64,000 bases of DNA from Winogradskyella wichelsiae (GTDB lineage: Bacteria; Bacteroidota; Bacteroidia; Flavobacteriales; Flavobacteriaceae). Of the stretch, positions 36,690 to 47,015 are shown piece by piece; the stretch's first letter is position 1; every line of letters begins with the position of its first letter. The position numbers and the translations under genes are program-made. The stretch is taken from positions 33,385 through 97,384 of the forward strand of contig NZ_JABFDJ010000010.1 in assembly GCF_013403925.1 (NCBI RefSeq). Reading direction: 5' to 3'. The notes under the pieces were generated by a model. The model searched no databases. It was not told the origin of the DNA and saw only the letters and a program-made list of their open reading frames with translations.

Positions 36690-37982
36690 TTATTTCTTTT
36701 TCTTCGGATTAAAAATTGGTAACAACTGTGTTTTTACCATTCCAAAACCAATACGAGTACCATCATTTTCGCAATGACCTCTCATAATTACAGTATCGTA
36801 ATCATTTATAAATTTACGCTCCGTACCATCTTTCATTGTAACAGGTTTAGTTCCTTTCCAGCTGATTTCTAACATAGATCCGTAAGAATCTGGTGTTGGT
36901 CCAGAAATTGTACCACTTCCCATCATATCTCCAGAATTAATTGGGCAACCATTAATAGTGTGATGTGCTAATTGCTGAGCCATATTCCAGTACATATGTT
37001 TAAAATTAGAGTTACTTACAACAGTTTCTTTAGCACCTTTTGGCTGAATAGCAACTTCTAAATTAATATCAAAACTCTTTTTTCCTTTTGTTCTTAAGTA
37101 ATCTAAAGGTTTAGGATCTTGCTTTGGGCTTTCAGTTCTAAAAGGCTCTAAAGCATCTAATGTAACAATCCATGGTGACATTGAAGACGCAAAACTTTTT
37201 CCTAAAAAGGGTCCTAATGGTACATATTCCCATTTCTGAATATCTCTAGCAGACCAGTCATTAAATAAAACTAATCCAAAGATATATTCTTCTGTTTCTT
37301 CAATAGGAATCGGTTCTCCTAAATCATTAGCATCAGTAGTAATAAAAGCCATTTCTAATTCAAAATCGACTAGTTTTGAAGGTCCAAAAACAGGTTTATC
37401 AGCTCCTTCTGGTAAAGTTTGACCTTGAGGTCTATTTATAGGAATTCCTGAAGGAATAATAGAAGAACTACGACCATGATAACCAACAGGCATATGAACC
37501 CAGTTTGGCATCAATGCATTTTCAGGATCTCTAAACATAGTACCAACGTTGGTAGCATGCTCTTTACTAGCGTAAAAATCTGTATAATCACCAACTTGTA
37601 TTGGTAATTGCATTTCTATTTCATCTAAACGAAACAAAATAGTTTCTTTCTGTGGAATATTATTTTTTAGGGTATCATTTTCAGCATCAAAAATCTCAGC
37701 GATTCTATTTCTAACCAATCTCCATGTTTTTCTACCATCAGCTATAAAATCATTAAGCGTATCTTGAAGAAAAATATCATCAGTTAATGGTATGCCTTCA
37801 AAATAACCTAATTGGTGTAAAGCACCTAGATCTATGGCAGTATCACCAATTCTTGTTCCTATAGTAATAATGTCATCTCTTGTTAAGAAGACACCAAAAG
37901 GAATGTTCTGAATTGGGAAATCTGAGTCTTTACCGACATGTAGCCATGAGGTACGATCTGGATTGTTAGCGGATAACGGCAT
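36690..37982 (-). CDS. fahA: Fumarylacetoacetase
   Basis: Protein of 430 residues catalysing the last step of tyrosine degradation, fumarylacetoacetate to fumarate and acetoacetate. The N-terminal domain (about 15-120) is the FAH cap (IPFGVFLTRDD, IGDTAIDLGALH). The catalytic region has MPVGYHGRSSSIIPSGI, DFELEMAFI and LFNDWSARDIQKWE, with metal-binding acidic residues, then SGDMMGSGTISGP. Length is normal. It is divergent from glyA; the other tyrosine-pathway genes are not in this window. Confidence 0.95.
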   Translation of the reverse strand: MPLSANNPDRTSWLHVGKDSDFPIQNIPFGVFLTRDDIITIGTRIGDTAIDLGALHQLGYFEGIPLTDDIFLQDTLNDFIADGRKTWRLVRNRIAEIFDAENDTLKNNIPQKETILFRLDEIEMQLPIQVGDYTDFYASKEHATNVGTMFRDPENALMPNWVHMPVGYHGRSSSIIPSGIPINRPQGQTLPEGADKPVFGPSKLVDFELEMAFITTDANDLGEPIPIEETEEYIFGLVLFNDWSARDIQKWEYVPLGPFLGKSFASSMSPWIVTLDALEPFRTESPKQDPKPLDYLRTKGKKSFDINLEVAIQPKGAKETVVSNSNFKHMYWNMAQQLAHHTINGCPINSGDMMGSGTISGPTPDSYGSMLEISWKGTKPVTMKDGTERKFINDYDTVIMRGHCENDGTRIGFGMVKTQLLPIFNPKKKK

Positions 37983-38058
37983 ATATTATTGTTGATTAAT
38001 TGTTCATTAAATTCATTCAAACCTACATAATTTTTGATATTTAAACTAATGTATTTAC

Positions 38059-38066
38059 TATTTTTG
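38059..38066 (+). promoter_or_regulatory. -7 box TATTTTTG for glyA
   Basis: A consensus -7 box with TTTG at 38033-38036 as a possible -33 (22-base spacing). The leader would be about 22 bases. Confidence 0.55.
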
Positions 38067-38091
38067 TATTGATTTAACAAACACTTTATTT

Positions 38092-39366
38092 ATGCAACGC
38101 GACGAACAAATATTTGAACTCATTCAAGCTGAAAAGGAACGCCAAATCGATGGTATAGAATTAATAGCTTCAGAGAATTTTGTTAGCAACCAAGTTATGG
38201 AAGCTGCAGGATCTGTATTAACTAATAAATATGCTGAGGGGTATCCTGGCAAACGCTATTATGGTGGTTGTGAGGTTGTTGATGAGGTAGAGAATATTGC
38301 TATTGAACGTGCTAAAACTTTATTTGGTGCAGCTTATGCCAACGTACAACCACACTCTGGTAGTCAGGCAAACACAGCAGTATATCATGCTTGTTTAAAA
38401 CCTGGAGATACAATTTTAGGTTTCGATTTGTCGCATGGTGGCCATTTAACTCATGGTTCTTCAGTAAACTTTTCAGGTAAATTATACCGTCCAACATTTT
38501 ATGGTGTAAAGAAAGATACAGGGTATATCGATTACGATATGTTAGCTGATCAAGCTAAAAAAGAAAAGCCTAAACTAATTATAGCTGGTGCTTCTGCTTA
38601 CTCTCGAGATATTGATTTTGCAAAATTTAGAGAAGTTGCAGATAGTGTAGGTGCTGTTTTATTAGCAGATATTTCACATCCAGCAGGATTAATTGCTAAA
38701 GGAATTTTAAATGATCCAATGCCTCATTGTCATGTTGTAACCACAACAACACACAAAACTTTACGTGGACCAAGAGGTGGAATGATTATGATGGGGGAAA
38801 ATATCGATAACCCTTTCGGAATTACTTTAAAGAATGGTAACCTTCGTAAAATGTCTGGTTTATTAGATTCTGGTGTTTTTCCAGGAAATCAAGGTGGACC
38901 ATTAGAACATATTATAGCCGCTAAAGCTATTGCTTTTGGTGAAGCGCTAACAGATGACTTTATGCATTATATGTTACAGGTTAAACATAATGCAAATGCA
39001 ATGGCTAAAGCTTTTGTAGCTAAAGATTATAACTTAATTTCTGGTGGTACGGATAACCATATGATGTTAATTGATCTTAGAAACAAAAACATTACTGGTA
39101 AAGATGCAGAGAATGCTTTAGTAAAAGCAGATATTACTGTAAACAAAAATATGGTGCCTTTTGATACAGAATCTCCTTTTGTAACATCTGGAATTAGAAT
39201 AGGAACTGCAGCAGTTACAACTAGAGGATTAAAAGAAAGTGATATGCCTTACGTTGTGGATTTAATTGATGAGGTTCTTGCTAATCATGATAATGATGCT
39301 GTTTTAGAAGCTATTTCTAAGAAAGTAAACGAGTTAATGAGCGGACGTGAATTATTTAATGCTTAA
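38092..39366 (+). CDS. glyA: Serine hydroxymethyltransferase
   Basis: PLP enzyme of 424 residues that converts serine and tetrahydrofolate to glycine and methylene-tetrahydrofolate. The N-terminal [17 protein letters not shown] and [13 protein letters not shown] are signature motifs. The PLP lysine is in [14 protein letters not shown], and [10 protein letters not shown] is typical of the Bacteroidota form. It has its own promoter and terminator and is transcribed away from fahA. Confidence 0.97.
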   Translation: MQRDEQIFELIQAEKERQIDGIELIASENFVSNQVMEAAGSVLTNKYAEGYPGKRYYGGCEVVDEVENIAIERAKTLFGAAYANVQPHSGSQANTAVYHACLKPGDTILGFDLSHGGHLTHGSSVNFSGKLYRPTFYGVKKDTGYIDYDMLADQAKKEKPKLIIAGASAYSRDIDFAKFREVADSVGAVLLADISHPAGLIAKGILNDPMPHCHVVTTTTHKTLRGPRGGMIMMGENIDNPFGITLKNGNLRKMSGLLDSGVFPGNQGGPLEHIIAAKAIAFGEALTDDFMHYMLQVKHNANAMAKAFVAKDYNLISGGTDNHMMLIDLRNKNITGKDAENALVKADITVNKNMVPFDTESPFVTSGIRIGTAAVTTRGLKESDMPYVVDLIDEVLANHDNDAVLEAISKKVNELMSGRELFNA

Positions 39367-39425
39367 ATTAAAAGAAGTATTGCTCATGAGCTTTTCTGCG
39401 CATGAGTATAATTAATAGAATTAGA

Positions 39426-39460
39426 AAAAGCCTTTCAATTTATTTTGAAAGGCTTTTTTT
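39426..39460. terminator. Terminator after glyA
   Basis: AAAAGCCTTTCAA pairs with TTGAAAGGCTTTT around a short loop and is followed by a T run. It may also serve the convergent beta-helix lipoprotein gene. Confidence 0.9.
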
Positions 39461-39489
39461 TATTAATCAATCATGTAAAGATTATTTTA

Positions 39490-41058
39490 TTAATCTTCAA
39501 AAGTAGCATTATTATAAGCACCTGCATCAATAGAACTAGATCTAAGATTTCCCAGAATATCATTAGGCACAGAAAACTCAGAACTACCAATGCCTATAGC
39601 TTCTGAATCTGAACCAATTCGCATCATATTTTCAAGAGAATCTTCAAAATCTGGATCTTCATTAAAAGTATTACCGACATAAAATGTGGTATCTTCAAAA
39701 TTATAATTTCCACTACCTTCAAGATTGTTATTATCAAACCTTAGTAAAGAGTTAGAGAATTTAAAATTAAACACGTCTCCTTCATTTTCTAATAAAAATT
39801 CAGGATTATCATTGCCATAAATAATACAGTTATTAAAGTTCGCCTCCGTTAAATCATTAACGAAAACAGTATTATTTTCATCTACAATATAATCGTTTAA
39901 GAGTAGGGCAGGGTATTCTCTAAAACTGCTATTCCAGTAATTTGCTATTGTACAATGTGTAAAATTGTATTTTCCGCCATAGGTACCTGCAAAAGAAGAC
40001 TGACCAGAATTATTTATAATAAGATTTTCAGCCTTAATAGATGTTGCTCTACCTAAAATACCAAAACTACTGGTGTTGTAAATCTGAGAGTTTGTGATCG
40101 TTAACTTATTATTTATTGCATTTGGATCGCCTTCAGATAAAATACCAACGGTAGCATTTTTTATAGTCGCATAATTAATTGTATTATTTACACTACCGTT
40201 ATATAGCCAAATAGTTCCCCATTGTCCAGGAATATCTTCGTATAAAGGTTCTAAACGGTCACCTTCTAAAATGACTTCGTTTTCTAGTGTTTCTTGATTA
40301 GTACTTAGTGAACCATTAATATTTAGTGTTGCGTTATCTGTAACTATGATACCCGAATTAGCATGAAAATGAACTCGTGTACCAGGTTCCATCGTTAAGG
40401 TTTTGCCTGTGCCAACACCTGCATAACCATAAATAACATAAGGTTTTTCGTTTGTGAAAGTTAATTCATCATCAGTAAGAAAACGACCTTGAGTATCCGT
40501 GTTATCTATAACTCCGTCGCCATCGACATCAAAACTTAGAGTTTCTACTATTCCTGTTACATCATTTTTGCTTGGGTAAATAAATACAGCATCTTTTACC
40601 AATGTAACCACATCAATATTTTGTTGGTTGCTCCCAGAATCGAATAAAATTCTGTCTGTGTATAAAAATTGATTTTCTAAACTGCCAAGTGTTGAAATGT
40701 TAATAGTAGTTTCAATAAAAATAAACAAACTGTCGTGGGCTAATAATTCTACATCTTCGAAGAATTTACCTTCTTGTGCGTCTGCTAATCCAGTCTGACC
40801 GTCCACATTCATTCTGTAATTTGAATTTAATCCATTTTCAAATTGAATGGTAGGAATTACGATATCTTCATCACTACGATTATATACTTTTAAATTATAA
40901 GTGCTAGAACCTATTGTTGAAAATACGGTATCTAAATAAATGGTGTCTTTTGCAAATTCTAATTGTCCTTGGTTTGGAGAAAATTCAAAATCGTTTCTGC
41001 AAGAACTCCAAAATAATAAGATTCCGAAACAAAGTAAAAATGATAGCAATCGCTTCAT
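39490..41058 (-). CDS. Right-handed beta-helix lipoprotein
   Basis: Protein of 522 residues. The signal peptide ends at a lipobox (WSSC-R). The first 200 residues form a beta domain that opens with FEFSPNQGQLEFAKDTIYLD. The second part has the short repeating strands of a parallel beta-helix (for example NTINYATIKNATVGILSEG, LTITNSQIYNTSSFGILG). This resembles flavobacterial cell-surface lipoproteins. Beta-helices often bind or cleave polysaccharides, but no catalytic residues are apparent here. Confidence 0.75.
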   Translation of the reverse strand: MKRLLSFLLCFGILLFWSSCRNDFEFSPNQGQLEFAKDTIYLDTVFSTIGSSTYNLKVYNRSDEDIVIPTIQFENGLNSNYRMNVDGQTGLADAQEGKFFEDVELLAHDSLFIFIETTINISTLGSLENQFLYTDRILFDSGSNQQNIDVVTLVKDAVFIYPSKNDVTGIVETLSFDVDGDGVIDNTDTQGRFLTDDELTFTNEKPYVIYGYAGVGTGKTLTMEPGTRVHFHANSGIIVTDNATLNINGSLSTNQETLENEVILEGDRLEPLYEDIPGQWGTIWLYNGSVNNTINYATIKNATVGILSEGDPNAINNKLTITNSQIYNTSSFGILGRATSIKAENLIINNSGQSSFAGTYGGKYNFTHCTIANYWNSSFREYPALLLNDYIVDENNTVFVNDLTEANFNNCIIYGNDNPEFLLENEGDVFNFKFSNSLLRFDNNNLEGSGNYNFEDTTFYVGNTFNEDPDFEDSLENMMRIGSDSEAIGIGSSEFSVPNDILGNLRSSSIDAGAYNNATFED

Positions 41059-41209
41059 AAGTGATAAATATAATTAAGGCTTAAAAATATAACTTTTGAA
41101 GTTAGGTTTTAGTATAGATGCATATTAATTACATAATAGAAGTCATTTCTAATAAAGTATGCAAGGATTTTTAAAGGTGAGATATTGCATTGGTAGAGAA
41201 TGATAAAAA

Positions 41210-41974
41210 CTACTCTTTTTTTTCGGTTTCCTCTCCATATTCTTCTAATAAGATTAAGAATAATTGGCTACTTACTACTAGTTCTTCTAATAATTGCATT
41301 TTATTTTCTTCTTTTAGTAATTCAGAACTAAGATATTTTGATTCACAGAAATCGTAAAAAAGATACTGTTTGTCTTCTGGGATTTTTAAATTTTCTGTTA
41401 TCAATTGTTTATTGAAAAAATCACTTTTTTCGAATAAAGAATCCATTTGAGTATAAGTGATAGGCTCGTAAGTTGTTGGTCTGTATTTATCCTTTGTAAG
41501 TAGGTCAACGACAGTACCGATGAGAGAAACGAAATCTACACCATTGGTTGCGCCAGCAGGTTTGTATAAATGAGGATTGTTTTTTATATCTTCTTGTATA
41601 ATATTTTGAAGTTCTATATTATAAGTCTCTTCGACAAATACAGGCTGCACGGGTTCTGCTTTTACTTCAACTTCATCAAGCTCTGTTAGTATTTCTTTAA
41701 GTTCAAATACGGCCATACTTCCAAAATGAGAAGCTTTTAGTATCACTGTCTTTTTATGGTAGAATAAGGATTCGAAAGTAATACTATCATTTACTTTTGC
41801 TTCAATATTAAAATCGCCTTCTTCATTAGTTATAGTAACTCTATTTTGAGTTTTATTAAAGACCTTTATGTTTTTTATGACACTTTTGGTGTCGTAGACT
41901 TTTCCGTTTAAAGTTTGGGAAAAGTGTATAAATGGGATAAATAAGAAAAGGATAGAAGCAGTAATTTTACGCAT
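41210..41974 (-). CDS. Exported protein with carboxypeptidase-like regulatory domain
   Basis: Protein of 254 residues with a signal peptide (1-19) and a carboxypeptidase regulatory-like beta-sandwich at about 20-100 (LNGKVYDTKSVIKNIKVFNK, NEEGDFNIEAKVNDS). The C-terminal half is acidic and helical. Short proteins with this layout are common in flavobacteria and may be envelope assembly or binding factors. No function can be assigned. Confidence 0.7.
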   Translation of the reverse strand: MRKITASILFLFIPFIHFSQTLNGKVYDTKSVIKNIKVFNKTQNRVTITNEEGDFNIEAKVNDSITFESLFYHKKTVILKASHFGSMAVFELKEILTELDEVEVKAEPVQPVFVEETYNIELQNIIQEDIKNNPHLYKPAGATNGVDFVSLIGTVVDLLTKDKYRPTTYEPITYTQMDSLFEKSDFFNKQLITENLKIPEDKQYLFYDFCESKYLSSELLKEENKMQLLEELVVSSQLFLILLEEYGEETEKKE

Positions 41975-42058
41975 AGTCGAGGATGATTGATGCGTTAAAG
42001 AAAAGGCATTAATATTTAAGTTTTCAGGGTATTAAATAAACTTTAACCTAAATAAATG

Positions 42059-42448
42059 TTAATTAAACAATTCAGCTATTTCAGGAATTATACGTGTTGG
42101 TCGTAATGTGTTGTTGTCAATTAAGCACCACTTTGCTTTCGATTTTACAATCAATTTTTTAGTTGTTTCATTTACAATTTCTACATGTCTAGTCGTTGAA
42201 ACTCCTTCTACCAATGGTACATAAGTTTTTAGGAGTAATTTATCTCCTAATAAGGCTTGGTTTTTATACTCTATAAAATGATTAACAAGAAACCATGAGT
42301 ATTTTTCCGTAATATTTTTTGTTGCATAAGCGGACCAATGATCTTTAGCGATATCTTGTACCCACTGTACATAACGTACGTTATTAACATGGTTTAGGTC
42401 ATCGATGTCGTCTTCAGAAACGGTAATAGTTTTTTGAAATACGTGCAC
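42059..42448 (-). CDS. Acyl-CoA thioesterase (hotdog fold, 4HBT type)
   Basis: Protein of 129 residues beginning with GTG. The hotdog signature is DDIDDLNHVNNVRYVQWVQD, with the catalytic Asp/Asn region at the loop before the central helix. It probably hydrolyses an acyl-CoA; the acyl group is unknown. Its start is 2 bases after the glutaminyl cyclase stop, so the two genes are cotranscribed and perhaps coupled. Confidence 0.85.
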   Translation of the reverse strand: MHVFQKTITVSEDDIDDLNHVNNVRYVQWVQDIAKDHWSAYATKNITEKYSWFLVNHFIEYKNQALLGDKLLLKTYVPLVEGVSTTRHVEIVNETTKKLIVKSKAKWCLIDNNTLRPTRIIPEIAELFN

Positions 42449-42450
42449 AA

Positions 42451-43482
42451 TTATTGTTTCTTTATTTTAACTTCAAAAACCTTATCCCAGTTTTTCCCTG
42501 TTACAAAAATGGTTTTACGTTCTGGGTGATAAGCAATACCGTTTAATACATCTAATTCTGGGTGTTGTGTAACTAGTTTTCTTAGAGGTTTAAAATCAAT
42601 AACTCCTTCAACACCTCCCGTTTTTGGGTTTATAATTAAAACACCATTTTTTTGGTAAATATTAGCGAAAATTTTGCCATCAATCCATTCCATTTCATTT
42701 AAATTAGGAATTTTCCCTTTTTCAGTATATACTTCAATATGGCCTTTTTCGCTTAAGTTTTCTGGATTTAAAAGATAGATTTTTTCAGTACCATCTGATT
42801 TATAAAGTGTTTCTCCATCATTACAAATTCCCCAGCCTTCTTTACTTGTTCCGTAATTAAAAGTGCTTAATTTTTCAAAAGTATTTACATCATAAACAAA
42901 CCCTCTTTTAGCTTGCCATGTTAATTGATAGATTTTATCATTTAAAATGGTTAAACCTTCTCCAAAATATTGATCTTCTAAATCTAAGTTTTTTAATACC
43001 TCTCCTGTTTCAAAATTTACTTTTCTAAGTTTAGATTCTGTTTTTTGACCTGTACTTTCATATAATTCACCATTATAAAATTCTAAACCTTGCGTATAAG
43101 ATGTAATATCGTGAGGGTAGGTGTTAACGACCTCATATTTATAATAGGAAGGAATGACGTTATTAAAAATCTGGACACTTTTAGTAAGGGTCTCTATTTT
43201 ATCTCCTAAAGTTACTTTGGCTGTAATTTCTTTTTGACCTAACGTAATGTTAGTTAAAATACTGTTCTTATCAATAGACTTGCCATTTAATTCATAGCTT
43301 ACCTTAGTGATCTCTTGTTTTTGAGGATCATTGATGGAAAGATTCAATGTATCTCCTAACATTAAAGATTTGGCATCTATATTTATAGATAAACTCGATT
43401 TTTTAGAGCCATTTGTATCACCACAGTTTGTTAGTAGGATACTTAAAGGTATAAGAATGAAATATTTATAGATATGCATCAT
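42451..43482 (-). CDS. Glutaminyl-peptide cyclotransferase lipoprotein (plant/bacterial type)
   Basis: Protein of 343 residues from the ATG at 43482 (the frame continues to 43503, but that start lacks a proper signal). The lipobox is LLTNC-G. After an Ig-like segment (35-115) the beta-propeller of glutamine cyclotransferases follows: YPHDITSYTQGLEFYNGELYE is visible in pieces, with FGEGLTILNDKIYQLTW and NEMEWIDGKIFANIY. It should convert N-terminal Gln of exported proteins to pyroglutamate in the periplasm. Many type IX and Sec substrates need this. Confidence 0.88.
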   Translation of the reverse strand: MMHIYKYFILIPLSILLTNCGDTNGSKKSSLSINIDAKSLMLGDTLNLSINDPQKQEITKVSYELNGKSIDKNSILTNITLGQKEITAKVTLGDKIETLTKSVQIFNNVIPSYYKYEVVNTYPHDITSYTQGLEFYNGELYESTGQKTESKLRKVNFETGEVLKNLDLEDQYFGEGLTILNDKIYQLTWQAKRGFVYDVNTFEKLSTFNYGTSKEGWGICNDGETLYKSDGTEKIYLLNPENLSEKGHIEVYTEKGKIPNLNEMEWIDGKIFANIYQKNGVLIINPKTGGVEGVIDFKPLRKLVTQHPELDVLNGIAYHPERKTIFVTGKNWDKVFEVKIKKQ

Positions 43483-43717
43483 GGTTGATAGAATTTGTAG
43501 CAAGTTATTAAATTAAATTCAGTTTAAAATCATTACTAAAATCAATTTTTAAAACTAAAATTTCGATTTCAAAAAAAAATAATAAAGCTAGAAGAGCAGT
43601 CTTTGTGCAATTTAGTTTAATATTTTTCAGGTTTGAAAGTAAATATGTATTGCAACTTTCTATACTGTAGTGATTTAGATTTAAGATGGATTTTGTTCTA
43701 TATTTTTTGATGTTTTA

Positions 43718-43750
43718 TTTGGCTGATAGTGTAAAAAGATTGTACCTTTG
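43718..43750 (+). promoter_or_regulatory. Promoter of the SRP RNA gene (TTTG ... TACCTTTG)
   Basis: TTTG at 43718-43721 and TACCTTTG at 43743-43750 fit the -33/-7 pattern with 21-base spacing. The predicted start at about 43754-43756 coincides with the 5' strand of the closing helix of the RNA. Confidence 0.7.
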
Positions 43751-43752
43751 CG

Positions 43753-43850
43753 GCTGGCAAGTCCTACACAACCAGCTCCTGTTGAATCCTCCAGGGCGGG
43801 AACGCAGCAAAGGTAAATGGTCGTAGCGGTGTGATGTAGGTAGCTTGCCT
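43753..43850 (+). ncRNA. ffs: Signal recognition particle RNA, small bacterial (4.5S) type
   Basis: About 98 bases. The ends GGCAAG and CTTGCC pair as the closing helix, and CCTACACA pairs with TGTGATGTAGG. The centre holds the domain IV signature CCAGGGCGGGAACGCAGCA, where Ffh binds. The run of seven Ts after the closing helix acts as the terminator. Ends are placed from pairing and the promoter, within a few bases. The surrounding 494-base gap (43504-43997) holds no protein gene; a second weak hairpin with a T run lies at about 43868-43902. Confidence 0.92.
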
Positions 43851-43997
43851 TTTTTTGTACCCTAAACTCAAATCTTGAAAGCCTCGGCGAATCGAGATTT
43901 TTTCAGTTTATAGATGTTCTAACTAAGGTTTAGGTTTTACCGAATGTTCTACTAATTTCAGAAGTTGTATTTTCGAAATTATAATTTATAAAATAGT

Positions 43998-44801
43998 ATG
44001 TCTAAAGTTGTATTAATAACAGGCGGTTCTTCTGGAATCGGAAAATCTGTTGGCGAATTTCTTCAAACAAAAGGGTTTAAAGTTTACGGTACAAGTAGAA
44101 ACCCTAATAATTATCCAAATAGCAAATTTCCTATTGTAGCTTTAGATGTTGCTAAACTCGACACTATTTCTGCTTGTGTTGCTGAAGTTTTAAAGGTCGA
44201 GTCTAAAATAGATGTACTCATAAATAATGCGGGTGCAGGAATTACAGGACCAATTGAAGAGATCCCAGATGAAGAGATTAAGCGTAATTTTGAAACCAAT
44301 CTTTTTGGACCGATTAATGTTACAAAGGCAGTTTTACCAACGATGAGAAAGCAAAATTCGGGTCTTATTATCAATGTAACTTCGATTGCTGGTTACATGG
44401 GGTTACCTTATCGAGGTATTTATAGTGCTAGTAAAGGCGCTTTAGAGTTAATTACCGAAGCTTTTAGAATGGAATTGAAAGCCTTTAATATAAACATGTC
44501 TAATGTTGCGCCTGGTGATTTTGCAACTAATATTGCTGCGGGGCGTTATCATGCGCCTGCTTTAGATGATTCTCCTTATAAGGAGACTTACGGAAAAACA
44601 TTAAGCCTTATGGATGAACACGTAGATAGTGGTGGTGACCCTAAGGAAATGGCGGAAGCTATTTATAAAATTATTGAAGCTAAAAACCCTAAGATACATT
44701 ATAAGGTGGGAGCTTTTCTTCAAAAATTCTCTATTATTTTAAAACGAGTTCTTCCAGATTCGGTCTACGAGAAGATGTTAATGAATCATTATAAATTATA
44801 A
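43998..44801 (+). CDS. Short-chain dehydrogenase/reductase
   Basis: Protein of 267 residues of the classical SDR family. The NAD(P) site is ITGGSSGIGKSV, NNAGAG follows, and the catalytic residues are Ser in VTSIAGYMG with Tyr and Lys in YSASK. TSRNP after the second strand suggests NADP preference. It is single-gene, with 74 bases before the transaldolase. The substrate is unknown. Confidence 0.9.
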   Translation: MSKVVLITGGSSGIGKSVGEFLQTKGFKVYGTSRNPNNYPNSKFPIVALDVAKLDTISACVAEVLKVESKIDVLINNAGAGITGPIEEIPDEEIKRNFETNLFGPINVTKAVLPTMRKQNSGLIINVTSIAGYMGLPYRGIYSASKGALELITEAFRMELKAFNINMSNVAPGDFATNIAAGRYHAPALDDSPYKETYGKTLSLMDEHVDSGGDPKEMAEAIYKIIEAKNPKIHYKVGAFLQKFSIILKRVLPDSVYEKMLMNHYKL

Positions 44802-44875
44802 TTTACACATTGTATTGATCGGGTTAAAGTTGTAAATTTACCACAACTAAAACACAACAACTTAAAATAAGTTTT

Positions 44876-45529
44876 ATGAAATTTTTTATTGATACTGCAA
44901 ACTTAGAGCAGATTAAAGATGCTCAAGATATGGGTATTTTAGATGGAGTTACTACAAACCCATCATTAATGGCTAAAGAAGGCATTACAGGGACAGACAA
45001 TATAATGAAACATTATGTTGAAATCTGTAATATTGTCGAAGGTGATGTGTCTGCAGAAGTTATAGCTACAGATTTTGAAGGTATGGTAAGAGAAGGTGAA
45101 GCCTTAGCAGAATTGCATGATCAGATTGTCGTTAAATTACCAATGATTAAAGACGGTATTAAAGCTTGTAAGTATTTTTCTGATAGAGGAATTAGAACTA
45201 ATTTAACTTTAGTATTTTCAGCAGGTCAAGCATTATTAGCAGCAAAAGCTGGGGCAACTTATGTTTCACCTTTTATTGGGCGTTTAGACGATATTTCTAC
45301 AGATGGTTTAAATCTTATCGCAGAGATTCGACATATTTATGACAACTACGCCTTTGAAACTCAAATATTAGCAGCATCTGTACGTCATACAATGCATGTT
45401 ATTGACTGTGCGAAATTAGGAGCTGATGTAATGACAGGACCTTTAAGCTCAATTACAGGATTGCTTAGACATCCATTAACAGATAGTGGTTTAGAAAAAT
45501 TCTTGGCAGATTATAAAAAAGGAAATTAA
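44876..45529 (+). CDS. Transaldolase, small TalC/FSA type
   Basis: Protein of 217 residues, the short transaldolase/fructose-6-phosphate aldolase subfamily. [16 protein letters not shown] and GVTTNPSL open the barrel. The Schiff-base lysine is in [11 protein letters not shown], and [25 protein letters not shown] are signature motifs. It moves a dihydroxyacetone unit in the pentose phosphate pathway; the subfamily is usually transaldolase in Bacteroidota. A near-consensus TAAATTTA box lies about 40 bases upstream. Confidence 0.92.
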   Translation: MKFFIDTANLEQIKDAQDMGILDGVTTNPSLMAKEGITGTDNIMKHYVEICNIVEGDVSAEVIATDFEGMVREGEALAELHDQIVVKLPMIKDGIKACKYFSDRGIRTNLTLVFSAGQALLAAKAGATYVSPFIGRLDDISTDGLNLIAEIRHIYDNYAFETQILAASVRHTMHVIDCAKLGADVMTGPLSSITGLLRHPLTDSGLEKFLADYKKGN

Positions 45530-45548
45530 TTAAATTTCTAAAATATTA

Positions 45549-47015
45549 TTAAAGAGCATCTTGTTTTACAATAAGATGCTTTTTTTGTAATAATTCTTCA
45601 AACGTTTGGTCGAATTCTGAATTAAAGATGTTAGCATTAGAATGTAATATTATGCCGTTTTGATCTACAATAATACACTTGTTTAAGTAATTTACAGCAA
45701 GTGTCTTACGTGCTATTTTTGAGTTCTTAAACTTAAATTCGTTAATTGTAGGGAACTTGTAATTATCGATAATATTCTTCCAAAACCGATCATTATTGTC
45801 ATTTACATTGATAGATATAAAATCTGTTTGTGGAAATTTAGATTTCAATTTATCTACCATATAATGGCTATTTCTATATTGAGACTTAGAATTAGAGGAC
45901 CAAAAATAAATGATGGTTGGCTTAGTAATTATAGAATTTATAAAATGTTCGGTATCATTGTAATTAACAATTGAGATATTGGGTAGCGGATTACCTTGAC
46001 GTAATAATTTTAATGAAGACACTAAGTCATTCATATATAATTTGTCTTCTTCGTTAGTGCTTTTTGCTAAATAATAGTCAAGCAACTCATTAGCCTCCTC
46101 TTCAGTGTGATTATAACTAATATATTCACGGGCTTTATATTTAAGTAAATTATTTTTTATTATTGGGTCTGTTATAATACTATCTATTAAATCTAACTTA
46201 GATTTATTATAACCTAGAGCATGTCTATTAAATTTGCTGTGATAAGCGTGATTCTCATAATAACTATCAATAGCTAAATTATCTATGTGAGAAAATAAAA
46301 ACCTATTGTAAGCAAAAAAACGACTTAAATGACTCGCATTATAATCAATGTTTTTTCGATGTGAAAAGAAGTCATTAGGAAGATCTTTAATGTGAATTAG
46401 TTTATTATTTCCGAAATAGGCAAAAGGATAAATCTCTTTATCAGCATACGTATTGTAATTAATATTAGCTTCTATAATCGATTTAAAAAACTCAGATTCG
46501 TCATTATTATTTAAGAATTTTTGAAAATCTGATAATTGCTTCAGTCTTCGCTTTTCTACAAATATATTAAAAGCCTCAGGTTCCATTTTAGCATACCTTA
46601 CTAATTGTTTGGCTTCTTTTTCGTTAGAAATATAAGTTTTTAAAAGATAATTATTTTTTTTTGCACCATTGCCCGTAAAAACTAAAGACTCATCGAAGTC
46701 GTAAGTATTTAAGCGCATCATAATACTATCATTTGGCTCTAATAACAGCATTTGGTATTCTCCGCCATGTGTAATAGAGTGTAATCCAGGGTGAAGGTTG
46801 TCTATTTTAAATATAAACCGGTTATTTTTATCTAATGTAAGCGAATCTATAATTTGTCCCTTAGTATTATAAAGTATAACATCGTTATTTTTAGGGTTTA
46901 TAATTTCGCCACCAATGTATGCATAGTCACTGGTATTAGCTCCTTTAAATTGGCAACCAAATAGAGTAGACATAAGGACTATAGTAAAAACTATACGTAG
47001 ATTTAGCATGAACAT
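45549..47015 (-). CDS. Thioredoxin-like lipoprotein (DUF4369/TlpA-like) lacking the CxxC pair
   Basis: Protein of 488 residues, or 486 from the ATG at 47009. The lipobox is LFGC-Q. An N-terminal beta domain of DUF4369 type (about 30-120) precedes a helical segment (130-345) and a C-terminal thioredoxin-like fold. At the place of the active site (WCxxC in TlpA) it reads YFWSSNSKSQ, so both cysteines are gone. It may still bind partners but should not be a thiol oxidoreductase. The last codons overlap the transcription terminator of the convergent transaldolase gene. Confidence 0.72.
   Translation of the reverse strand: MFMLNLRIVFTIVLMSTLFGCQFKGANTSDYAYIGGEIINPKNNDVILYNTKGQIIDSLTLDKNNRFIFKIDNLHPGLHSITHGGEYQMLLLEPNDSIMMRLNTYDFDESLVFTGNGAKKNNYLLKTYISNEKEAKQLVRYAKMEPEAFNIFVEKRRLKQLSDFQKFLNNNDESEFFKSIIEANINYNTYADKEIYPFAYFGNNKLIHIKDLPNDFFSHRKNIDYNASHLSRFFAYNRFLFSHIDNLAIDSYYENHAYHSKFNRHALGYNKSKLDLIDSIITDPIIKNNLLKYKAREYISYNHTEEEANELLDYYLAKSTNEEDKLYMNDLVSSLKLLRQGNPLPNISIVNYNDTEHFINSIITKPTIIYFWSSNSKSQYRNSHYMVDKLKSKFPQTDFISINVNDNNDRFWKNIIDNYKFPTINEFKFKNSKIARKTLAVNYLNKCIIVDQNGIILHSNANIFNSEFDQTFEELLQKKHLIVKQDAL
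45555..45590. terminator. Terminator after the transaldolase gene, inside the end of the convergent gene
   Basis: AGCATCTT pairs with AAGATGCT around a 10-base loop and is followed by a T run. It is 26 bases past the transaldolase stop and also encodes the last residues of the minus-strand lipoprotein. Confidence 0.78.

Noticed and set aside
43504..43997. tRNA gene in the long gap before the SDR gene
   Set aside because: The structured part is the SRP RNA by its domain IV signature and closing helix; no cloverleaf is present.
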